Shown here: positions 7,340 through 13,940 of the stretch, piece by piece | How positions within the stretch are numbered: the stretch's first letter is position 1 | How the letters are laid out: each line of letters opens with the position of its first letter | Assembly: GCA_910583885.1 (NCBI GenBank) | Contig: CAJUAC010000039.1 | Coordinates: forward strand, 1-25,471 | DNA length: 25,471 bases | Source of the DNA: an uncultured Oscillospiraceae bacterium | Lineage (GTDB): Bacteria; Bacillota; Clostridia; Oscillospirales; Oscillospiraceae | Direction: 5' to 3' | Notes under the pieces: generated by a model | The model's database searches: none | What the model was told of the DNA's origin: nothing | The model's input: the letters and a program-made list of their open reading frames with translations, nothing else | Program-made: the position numbers and the translations under genes

Positions 7340-8341
7340 ATGGAACAGAAGAAAATCCTACTGATCGGCACTGGCGGTACCATTGCCTCGGAGATGGGGG
7401 AGAGCGGCCTTGCGCCGGAGCTGACCAGCGAGCAGCTGCTGCGCTATATCCCTGATATCTCAGGGATCTGCCAAGTGGAGTGCTTGCAGCTGTTCAGCCT
7501 GGACAGCACCAACATCCAGCCCAAGCACTGGGCGCGGATCGCCGGAGCCATCCGCGCCCGTTACCGGGAGTTCGACGGCTTTGTGGTCAGCCATGGCACC
7601 GATACCATGGCCTACACCGCCGCAGGGCTGAGCTACCTCGTCCAGGGCAGCCCCAAGCCCATTGTCCTCACCGGCGCGCAGAAGCCCATCGGCTTTGAGA
7701 CCACCGACAGCAAGCAGAACCTCCGGGACGCCGTCACAGTAGCCGCCTCCGACATGGCCGGGGTGATGCTGGTGTTCAACGGCAAGATCATCCTGGGCAC
7801 CCGGGCCCGGAAAACCCGCAGCAAGAGCTTCGAGGCCTTTTCCAGCATCAACTACCCCCTGCTGGGGATGGTACGGGACGGCCGGATCCTCCGCTACATC
7901 CGCCCCGAGTCCCGGGCGGTGCCCCAGTTTTACGACGATGTCAACCCCCGTGTGGCGCTGCTGAAGCTCATCCCCGGCACGGACTGCGGCGTGGCGGAGT
8001 ATCTGCTGGAGCGCAACGACGCGCTGATTATCGAGAGCTTCGGCGTGGGCGGCCTGCCTACCTACAAGGCCGGGGACTACTATGAGACCGTGAAGGCTGG
8101 GCTGGATGCGGGCAAAACCGTGGTGATGACCACCCAAGTGGAGAACGAGGGAAGCGACCTGGCTGTCTACCACGTAGGGGCCGGTATCAAGCGCAACCTG
8201 CCCATTTTGGAGGCTTATGACATGACCAGCGAGGCGGTAACGGCCAAGCTGATGTGGATTTTGGGCCAGACCACAGACCGGGCGTGGGTGCAGGAGCTTT
8301 TCTATACGCCGGTAGCGTGCGATATCCTGGCTGGGAAGTGA
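7340..8341 (+). CDS. ansA: type I (cytoplasmic) L-asparaginase
   Basis: The 333-residue protein converts L-asparagine to aspartate and ammonia. Signature 1, GTGGTIAS, is at residues 10-17 with catalytic Thr14, and signature 2, SHGTDTMAY, starts at residue 84 (Thr87-Asp88 pair). TGAQKPIG supplies the conserved lysine segment. The lack of a signal peptide and the length near 335 fit the AnsA-like cytoplasmic type rather than the periplasmic type II. GGAGAAGG lies about 8 bases upstream of the chosen ATG; a TTG in frame at 7319 has no ribosome binding site. Its stop is only 3 bases from the end of the convergent DUF1349 gene, with no strong terminator in between. Confidence 0.9.
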   Translation: MEQKKILLIGTGGTIASEMGESGLAPELTSEQLLRYIPDISGICQVECLQLFSLDSTNIQPKHWARIAGAIRARYREFDGFVVSHGTDTMAYTAAGLSYLVQGSPKPIVLTGAQKPIGFETTDSKQNLRDAVTVAASDMAGVMLVFNGKIILGTRARKTRSKSFEAFSSINYPLLGMVRDGRILRYIRPESRAVPQFYDDVNPRVALLKLIPGTDCGVAEYLLERNDALIIESFGVGGLPTYKAGDYYETVKAGLDAGKTVVMTTQVENEGSDLAVYHVGAGIKRNLPILEAYDMTSEAVTAKLMWILGQTTDRAWVQELFYTPVACDILAGK

Positions 8342-8344
8342 CGC

Positions 8345-8965
8345 CTACAAGGCTGAAAGCCGCCTTTCATCTGCCTGCTGCCCATCATGAGCGTTCCATT
8401 GGCATTCCGTAAGCGCTATGTTAGTAAAAATAGCTTTGAATGAAGAATCCTCTGGTGAGCAGGCATAAATACCGAACTGGATTTTGCCGCCGCCCTTATC
8501 CATGTGGCAAATGCGCATTTGGTTAAAATGGATACCATCTTCAGAGCACTCCATACAATAATCATCTTCACGACGGCTAAAGCGATACCACATGGACTTG
8601 ATCGCGGCAGGAATAGCAGTAGTTGCCCAGTCAGAATACCCGCCATTCGTTACGACACTGCCCAAATGTTGAAAGTCTTCGTTTTCATATTCAATGGAGC
8701 CCTTCAGCCAGTTTTCGCTGTCCAAATACATAACAATACCACATTGGTCGAACCGGTGATGGCTCTCTGAAAAATCAGTTTTCACAACAAAGCTAAAAAA
8801 CTTCTCGTCGGTTTCCATTTGAAGCACTGGTGCATTGTCGTTCTGAAAATGGTAATAGGTCCTCTGCCACAGGTCGGTGTGCGGTGCTGTGACAATCTCC
8901 ACTTTCGTATTATCAATATGATAGTGATGTGGCTGTCGCGTCCACTTAAACTTTGCCATATCCAT
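8345..8965 (-). CDS. DUF1349 domain-containing protein
   Basis: The 206-residue soluble protein matches the DUF1349 pattern, a concanavalin-A-like beta-sandwich: APHTDLWQRTYYHFQNDNAPVL, FFSFVVKTDF, QCGIVMYLDSENWLKGSIEYEN, SVVTNGGYSDWAT and QIRFGIYACSP-like blocks (here KIQFGIYACSP). The biochemical role is not established; it may bind carbohydrate or act on small substrates. The start at 8965 is preceded by GGAGGAAG. An upstream in-frame ATG at 9010 falls on the -10 box and is excluded. The codon use is clearly AT-richer than the flanking chromosomal genes, which suggests acquisition by transfer. It ends 3 bases from the convergent asparaginase gene and has its own consensus-like promoter. 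Confidence 0.8.
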   Translation of the reverse strand: MDMAKFKWTRQPHHYHIDNTKVEIVTAPHTDLWQRTYYHFQNDNAPVLQMETDEKFFSFVVKTDFSESHHRFDQCGIVMYLDSENWLKGSIEYENEDFQHLGSVVTNGGYSDWATTAIPAAIKSMWYRFSRREDDYCMECSEDGIHFNQMRICHMDKGGGKIQFGIYACSPEDSSFKAIFTNIALTECQWNAHDGQQADERRLSAL

Positions 8966-9010
8966 GCGGTCTTCCTCCATACCTCCGATTTGATGAATTG
9001 ATATGAGCAA

Positions 9011-9039
9011 AGTATACCACCATCACAGGGGACTTTCAA
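9011..9039 (-). promoter_or_regulatory. promoter of the DUF1349 gene
   Basis: On the minus strand TTGAAA (9039-9034), 17 bases, TATACT (9016-9011) is nearly consensus. The predicted transcript starts near 9004 and supports the ATG at 8965. Confidence 0.75.
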
Positions 9040-9326
9040 CGCTCGTTTATGGGTGTTGACAGTAATAGCAAGCCAATAGCCGGGTAATATGCCGGACGCT
9101 TGTTGGGGCTGACCGCCTCCAAGGGCGCAAGCCCGGCCAACGGGAGGGATACTACCGCCCGCACGGCATGTGGTGACTGGGATCATTACCATGGACCAAG
9201 GCCGGGGGGACGGAGCAGGAGCGGCCCGGCCTGTGCCAGGCGCTCCTGCTCCGTGCGCTCCTGTTGATCGATCTACGCCTTTCCTGCCGGAGCTGTTCTG
9301 TCACAGACGGGCCGCTATTATAATGG
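9040..9326. other. gene-free stretch with strong secondary structure
   Basis: No frame here has a ribosome binding site and protein-like composition. The DNA switches back to GC-rich. It contains several self-complementary blocks, including TAGCCGGGTAATATGCCGGACG, GGGCGCAAGCCCGGCC and the 14-bp stem at 9210-9254. It lies between two minus-strand genes and could be a relic of the event that brought in the DUF1349 gene, or a structured RNA. I cannot assign it. Confidence 0.35.
9210..9254. repeat. perfect 14-bp inverted repeat
   Basis: Arms 9210-9223 and 9241-9254 are exact complements. The 17-base interior contains a nested CCTG-TGC-CAGG mini-hairpin. There is no T-run on either side, so it is not a standard intrinsic terminator. 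On the minus strand it lies about 70 bases after the end of the XRE membrane gene. Confidence 0.6.
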
Positions 9327-10214
9327 CTATACATCTAATTTTGGCCCCAGCAGCAGCCACGCTGCGCCGCAGAGGATGCCGGCCACCGGGTAGATGACGG
9401 CGGCCAGCTCCCAATGGCCCAGGGCCATGCCGATCCCTACAAAGGCAGCGGTGGCCAGGAGCATGATGACGGCACAGGCGGTGACTGCCCGGTGGCGGCG
9501 CTCCAGGTCTTCGGGGGTGGGGTTGTTCTGGCGGTTATATCGGGGGATGTTGTACTTGTCCTCCAGCATCCCGCCGTAGACCAGGAAAAAGGTGGCGCCC
9601 GCCACAATCAGCAGGAATACCGCCCCCAACAGGGACTCATAGGGCTCCCGCTCCGGGACGAAGGTAAAGGCCAGGATCAACAGGACAACGCCGGACAGGA
9701 TCGCGCCCACGCCTCCGGCGATGTACCAGATGTACTGGCGGCGGAAGGCATATTTCTGCGCGTTCGTGTAAAAGTCGGGGATGGTGGGGTACTGCTTGCG
9801 GAAGTTGTCTTCCTCCATGCTGCTGGCCACCAGCACCACTGCGGCGATTGCCACGATCAGCATGAACACGGCGCCGCTGAGCTCGCCAATGTACCCATAG
9901 AGCATCGTCATGACCGCCGCCCCAGCGACGATAGCGGATACCGCCCCCGCGATCCGCCGGGCATAGGTGGTCATGAAGCGGTCATAGGCCACCGTGTCCT
10001 CGCTGAGGGACTGCTCCACGCTGCCCCGCAGCAGCGTATCCAGATCGGTATGGAACATGTCGCAGAGCTTTAATAAAGTGTCCATCTCCGGGAAGCTGGC
10101 GGCGGATTCCCACTTGGAGACAGACTGGCGGCTGACATCCAGCTGCTCAGCCAACTGCTCCTGGGTGATGCCCTGGCGGGCGCGGAGAAATTGAAGGTTG
10201 TCGGATAGTGGCAT
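9327..10214 (-). CDS. XRE-family transcriptional regulator with C-terminal membrane domain
   Basis: The 295-residue protein begins with a Cro/C1-type helix-turn-helix (about residues 7-62): FLRARQGITQEQLAEQLDVSRQSVSKWESAASFPEMDTLLKLCDMF. After a linker it has roughly six to seven hydrophobic segments in three paired blocks, starting with RIAGAVSAIVAGAAVMTMLYGYIG. This fusion of an N-terminal HTH to a multi-helix membrane tail is a known Firmicute arrangement; it suggests a membrane-tethered regulator sensing envelope state, though the signal is unknown. The ATG at 10214 lies behind AGGGGG, and the upstream part of the open frame is non-coding. It is transcribed divergently from the YfbR-like gene, with a TATACT box (complement of 10354-10359) as a possible -10. 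Confidence 0.8.
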   Translation of the reverse strand: MPLSDNLQFLRARQGITQEQLAEQLDVSRQSVSKWESAASFPEMDTLLKLCDMFHTDLDTLLRGSVEQSLSEDTVAYDRFMTTYARRIAGAVSAIVAGAAVMTMLYGYIGELSGAVFMLIVAIAAVVLVASSMEEDNFRKQYPTIPDFYTNAQKYAFRRQYIWYIAGGVGAILSGVVLLILAFTFVPEREPYESLLGAVFLLIVAGATFFLVYGGMLEDKYNIPRYNRQNNPTPEDLERRHRAVTACAVIMLLATAAFVGIGMALGHWELAAVIYPVAGILCGAAWLLLGPKLDV

Positions 10215-10413
10215 GGTGTTGTTACCCCCTGTTATTTTGGATGGGCCTATTGTAGCCGGGCGCGGGGCGCAATACCAGCGAACGGCGGTTGCGTTTATCG
10301 ATCCTGATGTAAAGTTCCGGTTGCATAGGCGGTTTTTGGCCGGTTTCCGGATAAGTATAGCACAATTTGCGGCCTCCCGCAACCGGGCGGCCTATGGAGA
10401 AAAGGAGGGGCCG

Positions 10414-10992
10414 GTGGATCAGTTTTTTGCCTACATATCCCGTATGAAATACATCACCCGTTGGTCACTGATGCGCAACAGCATCCCGGAGAATATCCAG
10501 GAGCACAGCCATATGGTGGCGGTGCTGGCCCACGCACTGGGGGTGATCCGTCGGGACGTGTTCCACAGGGACTGCGACCCTGACGCCTGTGCGTCGGCGG
10601 CACTGTTCCACGACGCAACGGAGATCTTTACCGGGGATCTGCCCACCCCCATCAAGTACTACAGCCCCGCCATCCGGGAGGCCTACCACCAGGTGGAGGG
10701 CGTGGCGGCGGAGAAGCTGCTGGGGATGCTGCCCGGGGAGCTGCGCCCCGCCTATGCCCCCCTGCTGCGGGAGGCGGACGGGGAGGTCAGCCGCTTGGTC
10801 AAGGCGGCGGACAAGCTCTCCGCCTATATCAAGTGCCTGGAGGAGCTGAAGGCGGGGAACAACGAGTTCGGCGACGCGGCCCGGGAGACCCTCGCCGCCC
10901 TGCAGGCCATGGGATTGGAGGAGATTTCCTGGTTCCTGGAGCGGTTTTCCGCCTCCTTTGGCCTCACATTGGACGGCCTCCAGCGGGGGTAA
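10414..10992 (+). CDS. yfbR: YfbR-like 5'-deoxynucleotidase (HD domain)
   Basis: The 192-residue length matches E. coli YfbR (199). YfbR removes phosphate from deoxynucleoside 5'-monophosphates using a divalent metal. The HD-type motifs are in order: RNSIPENIQEHSHMVAVLAH (substrate and first His), LFHDATE (His-Asp pair), GDLPTPIKY, and a later VKAADKLSAYIKCLEE helix holding the last Asp. The start is GTG at 10414, chosen because AAGGAGGGG is 3 to 11 bases upstream; the longer open frame begins inside the divergent regulator's start. The gene closes with a GCGGGGG/CCCCCGC hairpin (10983-11001) that overlaps its own stop codon. Confidence 0.85.
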   Translation: MDQFFAYISRMKYITRWSLMRNSIPENIQEHSHMVAVLAHALGVIRRDVFHRDCDPDACASAALFHDATEIFTGDLPTPIKYYSPAIREAYHQVEGVAAEKLLGMLPGELRPAYAPLLREADGEVSRLVKAADKLSAYIKCLEELKAGNNEFGDAARETLAALQAMGLEEISWFLERFSASFGLTLDGLQRG

Positions 10993-11080
10993 ATCCCCCG
11001 CCCGGGGGCCCTGCGCCGCCTGTACCCCCGCCCGGCGCGGAAAAACTGCGGAATTTGGGTTGGGATTTGGAAGAAAACAC

Positions 11081-11109
11081 TTGCGCTCCCTGGCTTTTTG
11101 TGGTAGTAT
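11081..11109 (+). promoter_or_regulatory. candidate promoter of the rimP-nusA-infB operon
   Basis: TTGCGC (11081-11086), a 17-base spacer, then TAGTAT (11104-11109). The leader to rimP would be about 125 bases and includes a terminator-like hairpin. Confidence 0.5.
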
Positions 11110-11131
11110 GACATTGTTAGTGTAGTAGACC

Positions 11132-11160
11132 AGAGTGGACTTTTCGGTCCGCTCTTTATT
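11132..11160 (+). terminator. leader hairpin with U-tract upstream of rimP (possible attenuator)
   Basis: AGAGTGGAC (11132-11140) pairs with GTCCGCTCT (11147-11155) with one wobble across a 6-base loop, followed by TTATTATTG. It lies between the predicted promoter and rimP, where premature termination would control the whole operon. Confidence 0.6.
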
Positions 11161-11242
11161 ATTGACTTATTTAGATTGGGCAAATCCCCCTCCCCATGGG
11201 GGAACAGGCCGTATTTGACAGATGATGGAGTGAGGGAACGCG

Positions 11243-11698
11243 ATGGCAAAGGTGACAGAGCTGGTGGCAAAGCTGGCGGCCCCCGCCGTGGAGGCGGCGG
11301 GCTGTGAGCTGTGGGATGTGGAGTATGTACGGGAGGCGGGGGTATGGTACCTGCGCCTGTATATCGACAAGGCGGGCGGCGTGGATATCCTGGACTGCGA
11401 AAAGGTGAGCCGGGCCGTCAGCGACCTGCTGGACGAGGCGGACCCCATTGAGGGCAGCTACACCTTTGAGGTGTCCTCCGCCGGGGCGGAGCGGCCCCTC
11501 AAGCGGCCGGGGGACTTTGCCCGGTTTATGGGCAGCCCCGTGCTGGTAAAGCTCTATAAGGGCCGGGATGGCCGGAAGGAGTTCGCCGGCGAGCTGGCCG
11601 GCTATGAGGACGGGGCCATTACCATCACCGTGGGGGGCGAGGCCATGACCTTCCCTGCAAACGAGGTGGCCCTATGCCGCCTGCGGGTTGAATTCTGA
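11243..11698 (+). CDS. rimP: ribosome maturation factor RimP
   Basis: The 151-residue protein helps assemble the 30S subunit. The N-terminal domain reads ELWDVEYVREAGVWYLRLYIDKAGGVDILDCEKVSRAVSDLLD, followed by the hallmark YTFEVSSAGAERPLK and a C-terminal SH3-like domain with GELAGYEDGAITITV. Length and order are standard for the family. The ATG has GGAGTGAGGG upstream. nusA begins 32 bases after the stop, the usual arrangement in Firmicutes. The operon leader upstream holds a terminator-like hairpin at 11132-11160. Confidence 0.95.
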   Translation: MAKVTELVAKLAAPAVEAAGCELWDVEYVREAGVWYLRLYIDKAGGVDILDCEKVSRAVSDLLDEADPIEGSYTFEVSSAGAERPLKRPGDFARFMGSPVLVKLYKGRDGRKEFAGELAGYEDGAITITVGGEAMTFPANEVALCRLRVEF

Positions 11699-11730
11699 TT
11701 GCTGACAGATAAAAATATAGGAGTAATAAC

Positions 11731-12795
11731 ATGAAATGTGATGAAATTTTTGCCGCCCTGGAGCTGCTGGAGAAGGAGCGGAACATCCCGCAGAGCTTCA
11801 TGATGGAGAAGATCATCCAGGCGCTGACCACTGCCTATAAAAAAGACCATGAGGGCGTGGAAAATGTGGTGGTGGATGTAAACGAGGCGCGCAAGGATCT
11901 GAAGATGTACGTCCAGAAGGAGATTGTGGAGGAGGTGGAAAACCCCGGCACACAGATGAGCGCAGCGGAGGCCCGGGCCAAGTATGGCCGCGTAGACCTG
12001 GGAGGCACAGTGAATATCCTGGTGGACAATATTGAGTTTGGGCGCATCGCCGCCGGCAACGGCAAGCAGGTCATCATCCAGGGCCTGCGGGAGGCGGAGC
12101 GCGGCATGGTCTACGACGAGTTCAATTCCAAGCAGCACGAGATCCTCACCGGCGTTGTCACCCGCATCGACCCCCGCAACGGAAACATCTCCCTGCGGAT
12201 CGGCACCGGCCCCGAATCCACGGAGGCCATGCTGGCGGCCAGCGAGCAGATCAAGACTGAGGAGCTGGTGGAGGGACAGCATGTAAAGGTGTACGTGGTG
12301 GAGGTCCGCCGCAGCACCCGCGGCCCCCAGGTGCTCATCTCCCGGACCCATCCGGGCCTGGTCAAGCGCCTGTTCGAGCTGGAGGTGCCTGAGATCTTCG
12401 ACGGCATCGTGGAGATCAAGTTCATTGCCCGGGAGGCGGGCAGCCGCACGAAGATGGCGGTCTGGAGCAGCGACGAGGCGGTAGATCCCATCGGCGCGTG
12501 CGTGGGCCCGGCCGGGCAGCGGGTGGGCAGTATTGTCAACGAGCTGCGCGGGGAGAAGATCGACATCATCAAGTACAGCGAGGATCCCGCCCAGTTCATC
12601 GCCGCCGCCCTGGCCCCGGCCAACGTGGTGGACGTGTGGATTGCCGACGAGGGGAAGGGATGCCGGGTGATTGTGCCGGACGACCAGCTCTCCCTGGCCA
12701 TCGGCAAGGAGGGGCAGAACGCCCGGCTGGCCGCCCGGCTGACCGGCTATAAGATCGACATCAAGCCCCAGTCCTACAAGGACCCGGAGGAGTAG
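11731..12795 (+). CDS. nusA: transcription termination/antitermination factor NusA
   Basis: The 354-residue protein binds RNA polymerase and nascent RNA to modulate pausing, termination and antitermination. The N-terminal polymerase-binding domain covers about residues 1-125. An S1 domain follows at about 140-205 (GVVTRIDPRNGNISLRIG), and two KH domains carry VGPAGQR and IGKEGQN loops. The protein ends shortly after KH2 (TGYKIDIKPQSYKDPEE), lacking the acidic repeats of enterobacterial NusA, as expected for Firmicutes. ATAGGAG precedes the ATG. The next gene starts only 4 bases after the stop and uses the GGAGGAG at the 3' end of nusA as its ribosome binding site. Confidence 0.96.
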   Translation: MKCDEIFAALELLEKERNIPQSFMMEKIIQALTTAYKKDHEGVENVVVDVNEARKDLKMYVQKEIVEEVENPGTQMSAAEARAKYGRVDLGGTVNILVDNIEFGRIAAGNGKQVIIQGLREAERGMVYDEFNSKQHEILTGVVTRIDPRNGNISLRIGTGPESTEAMLAASEQIKTEELVEGQHVKVYVVEVRRSTRGPQVLISRTHPGLVKRLFELEVPEIFDGIVEIKFIAREAGSRTKMAVWSSDEAVDPIGACVGPAGQRVGSIVNELRGEKIDIIKYSEDPAQFIAAALAPANVVDVWIADEGKGCRVIVPDDQLSLAIGKEGQNARLAARLTGYKIDIKPQSYKDPEE

Positions 12796-12799
12796 GCCC

Positions 12800-13117
12800 G
12801 TGGACGGTAAAATCTCCATCGCCTATTTGCAGTCCTACATCCAGTCCCACGACTACCACCCGGAGCTGGTGCAGGATTACTTCCTCAAGCTGGCAGAGGA
12901 GGCCGGCGAGCTGGCCCGGGCTATGCACAAGGGCCTGCGGCCTGCGTCGCCGGGTGAGATCCGGGGCACGATCGACGAGGAAATTTGGGACGTGATCTAC
13001 TTCGCGCTGGCGATTGCCAACTGCTACGGGATTGATATGGAGTCCGTGATCCCACAGAAGGAGGCGTTCAACCATGCCCGCTATCCCAGGTCCACCCCCT
13101 TCGAGCTGGGCCGGTAG
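12800..13117 (+). CDS. MazG-like nucleotide pyrophosphohydrolase, inserted between nusA and ylxR
   Basis: The 105-residue protein has the all-alpha NTP pyrophosphohydrolase signature: LAEEAGELARA with EExxE at residues 33, 34 and 37, then IDEEIWDVIYFALAIANCYGIDM with ExxD at 61 and 64. These acidic residues bind magnesium in MazG/MazG-like enzymes, which cleave (d)NTPs to monophosphate plus pyrophosphate, often as house-cleaning of damaged nucleotides. It is a single-domain minimal form. The start is GTG at 12800 with GGAGGAG 7 bases upstream, inside the end of nusA. ylxR follows 18 bases after the stop. The usual order is nusA directly followed by ylxR, so this gene is an insertion into a conserved operon. 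Confidence 0.8.
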   Translation: MDGKISIAYLQSYIQSHDYHPELVQDYFLKLAEEAGELARAMHKGLRPASPGEIRGTIDEEIWDVIYFALAIANCYGIDMESVIPQKEAFNHARYPRSTPFELGR

Positions 13118-13135
13118 CCAGAGAAAGGACACATC

Positions 13136-13414
13136 ATGCAAAAACCGAGGAAGCTCCCCCAGCGCCAGTGCCTTGGCTGCCGGGAGATGAAGAACAAAAA
13201 GGATTTGATCCGCGCTGTCCGTTCCCCGGAGGGGGAGGTCTCCCTGGATTTCAGGGGGAAAAAGCCGGGGCGGGGGGCCTATGTCTGCCCTGACCCGGCC
13301 TGCCTGGCCAAGGCGCGCAAGAGCCGCGCCCTGGAGCGGGCCTTTGGGAGCGCGATCCCGCCGGAGGTTTACAGCCTGCTGGAGGAGCAGATGAGGGATG
13401 GCAGTGATGGATAA
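13136..13414 (+). CDS. ylxR: YlxR/RnpM family RNA-binding protein (DUF448)
   Basis: The 92-residue protein has the family core RQCLGCREMKNKKDLIRAVRSPEGEVSLDFRGKKPGRGAYVCPDPACLAKARKSRALERAF. Cysteines in CLGC and CPDPAC are typical. In B. subtilis this protein (RnpM) binds RNase P RNA and modulates its activity. It occupies its normal place upstream of ylxQ and infB. AGAAAGGAC lies before the ATG. Its 3' end overlaps the start of ylxQ by 17 bases, indicating coupled translation. Confidence 0.93.
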   Translation: MQKPRKLPQRQCLGCREMKNKKDLIRAVRSPEGEVSLDFRGKKPGRGAYVCPDPACLAKARKSRALERAFGSAIPPEVYSLLEEQMRDGSDG

Positions 13415-13841
13415 CACCCTGCGTATGATTGGCCTGGCCCTGCGGGCCGGGCGCCTGGAGGCGGGGGAGGAGCCAGTGGGCCAGGCCTGCCGGGAGAAGG
13501 ACTGCCGCCTGATCCTGGCTGCCGCTGACGCCGCTGAGGGCAGCCTGCGCCGGGTCCAGCGCTTTGCGGAGGAGGGGGCGTGCCTATGGGTGGCGCTGCC
13601 CTACACCAAGGAGGAGCTGGGCGGGGTGCTTGGCCGCGGCACGTGCGCCATGGCCGCCATCACGGACCTGGGGCTGGCGGAGGGGATCGTCCAGAAGCTG
13701 GCCGCCCAGGATCCGGAGCGCTACGGCGAAACAGCCCAGCGCCTGCACATCAAAGCACAGCGGGCCGCCCTGCGGCGGGAGCAGTCCGGGAAAAAGCACC
13801 AGGGTGGTAAGCGCCCTGTTAAGAAACATGGAAAAAGATAG
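13398..13841 (+). CDS. ylxQ: L7Ae-family ribosomal/kink-turn RNA-binding protein YlxQ
   Basis: The 147-residue protein has an L7Ae/L30e fold: MIGLALRAGRLEAGEEPVGQAC, then LILAAADAAEGSLRRVQRFAEEG, and VLGRGTCAMAAITDLGLAEGIVQKL at the end of the domain. YlxQ binds kink-turn RNAs in vitro; its cellular role is unclear. The last 35 residues form a lysine/arginine-rich tail (QSGKKHQGGKRPVKKHGKR), likely an RNA-binding extension and longer than in the usual ~100-residue homologue. ATG at 13398 has GGAGGAG about 10 bases upstream; an in-frame ATG at 13407 is an alternative. It overlaps ylxR and precedes infB, the normal order. Confidence 0.88.
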   Translation: MAVMDNTLRMIGLALRAGRLEAGEEPVGQACREKDCRLILAAADAAEGSLRRVQRFAEEGACLWVALPYTKEELGGVLGRGTCAMAAITDLGLAEGIVQKLAAQDPERYGETAQRLHIKAQRAALRREQSGKKHQGGKRPVKKHGKR

Positions 13842-13848
13842 GCAAAAC

Positions 13849-13910
13849 CACCATAACGCACGCCTGGGGGCCCACACCCTGGCGCGAGCCGCCGGACGTG
13901 TGTTATGGTG
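13849..13910 (+). ncRNA. structured segment in the ylxQ-infB gap (candidate cis-acting RNA)
   Basis: A 14-bp outer stem (13849-13862 with 13897-13910, one G-U pair) encloses 34 bases. The interior contains GGC-GCGA-GCC, a stem with a GNRA tetraloop, next to a GGGGGCCC block. It ends 17 bases before the GGAGG used by infB. There is no U-tract, so it is not an ordinary terminator. It could be a translational control or processing element. I do not recognise a known RNA family. Confidence 0.5.
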
Positions 13911-13940
13911 TACAAACCAGAATCACTGGAGGTGGCCCTA

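Noticed and set aside
8782..9192. 136-codon minus-strand frame crossing the DUF1349 promoter
   Set aside because: Overlaps the -35/-10 boxes and the DUF1349 start in another frame; no ribosome binding site.
9296..9324. Plus-strand promoter-like TTCTGT-17-TATAAT
   Set aside because: Weak -35 and no plus-strand gene downstream; it lies at the 3' end of the XRE membrane gene.
12800..13117. MazE/MazF-type toxin-antitoxin role for the MazG-like gene
   Set aside because: No partner toxin or antitoxin gene adjoins it; both neighbours are standard operon members.
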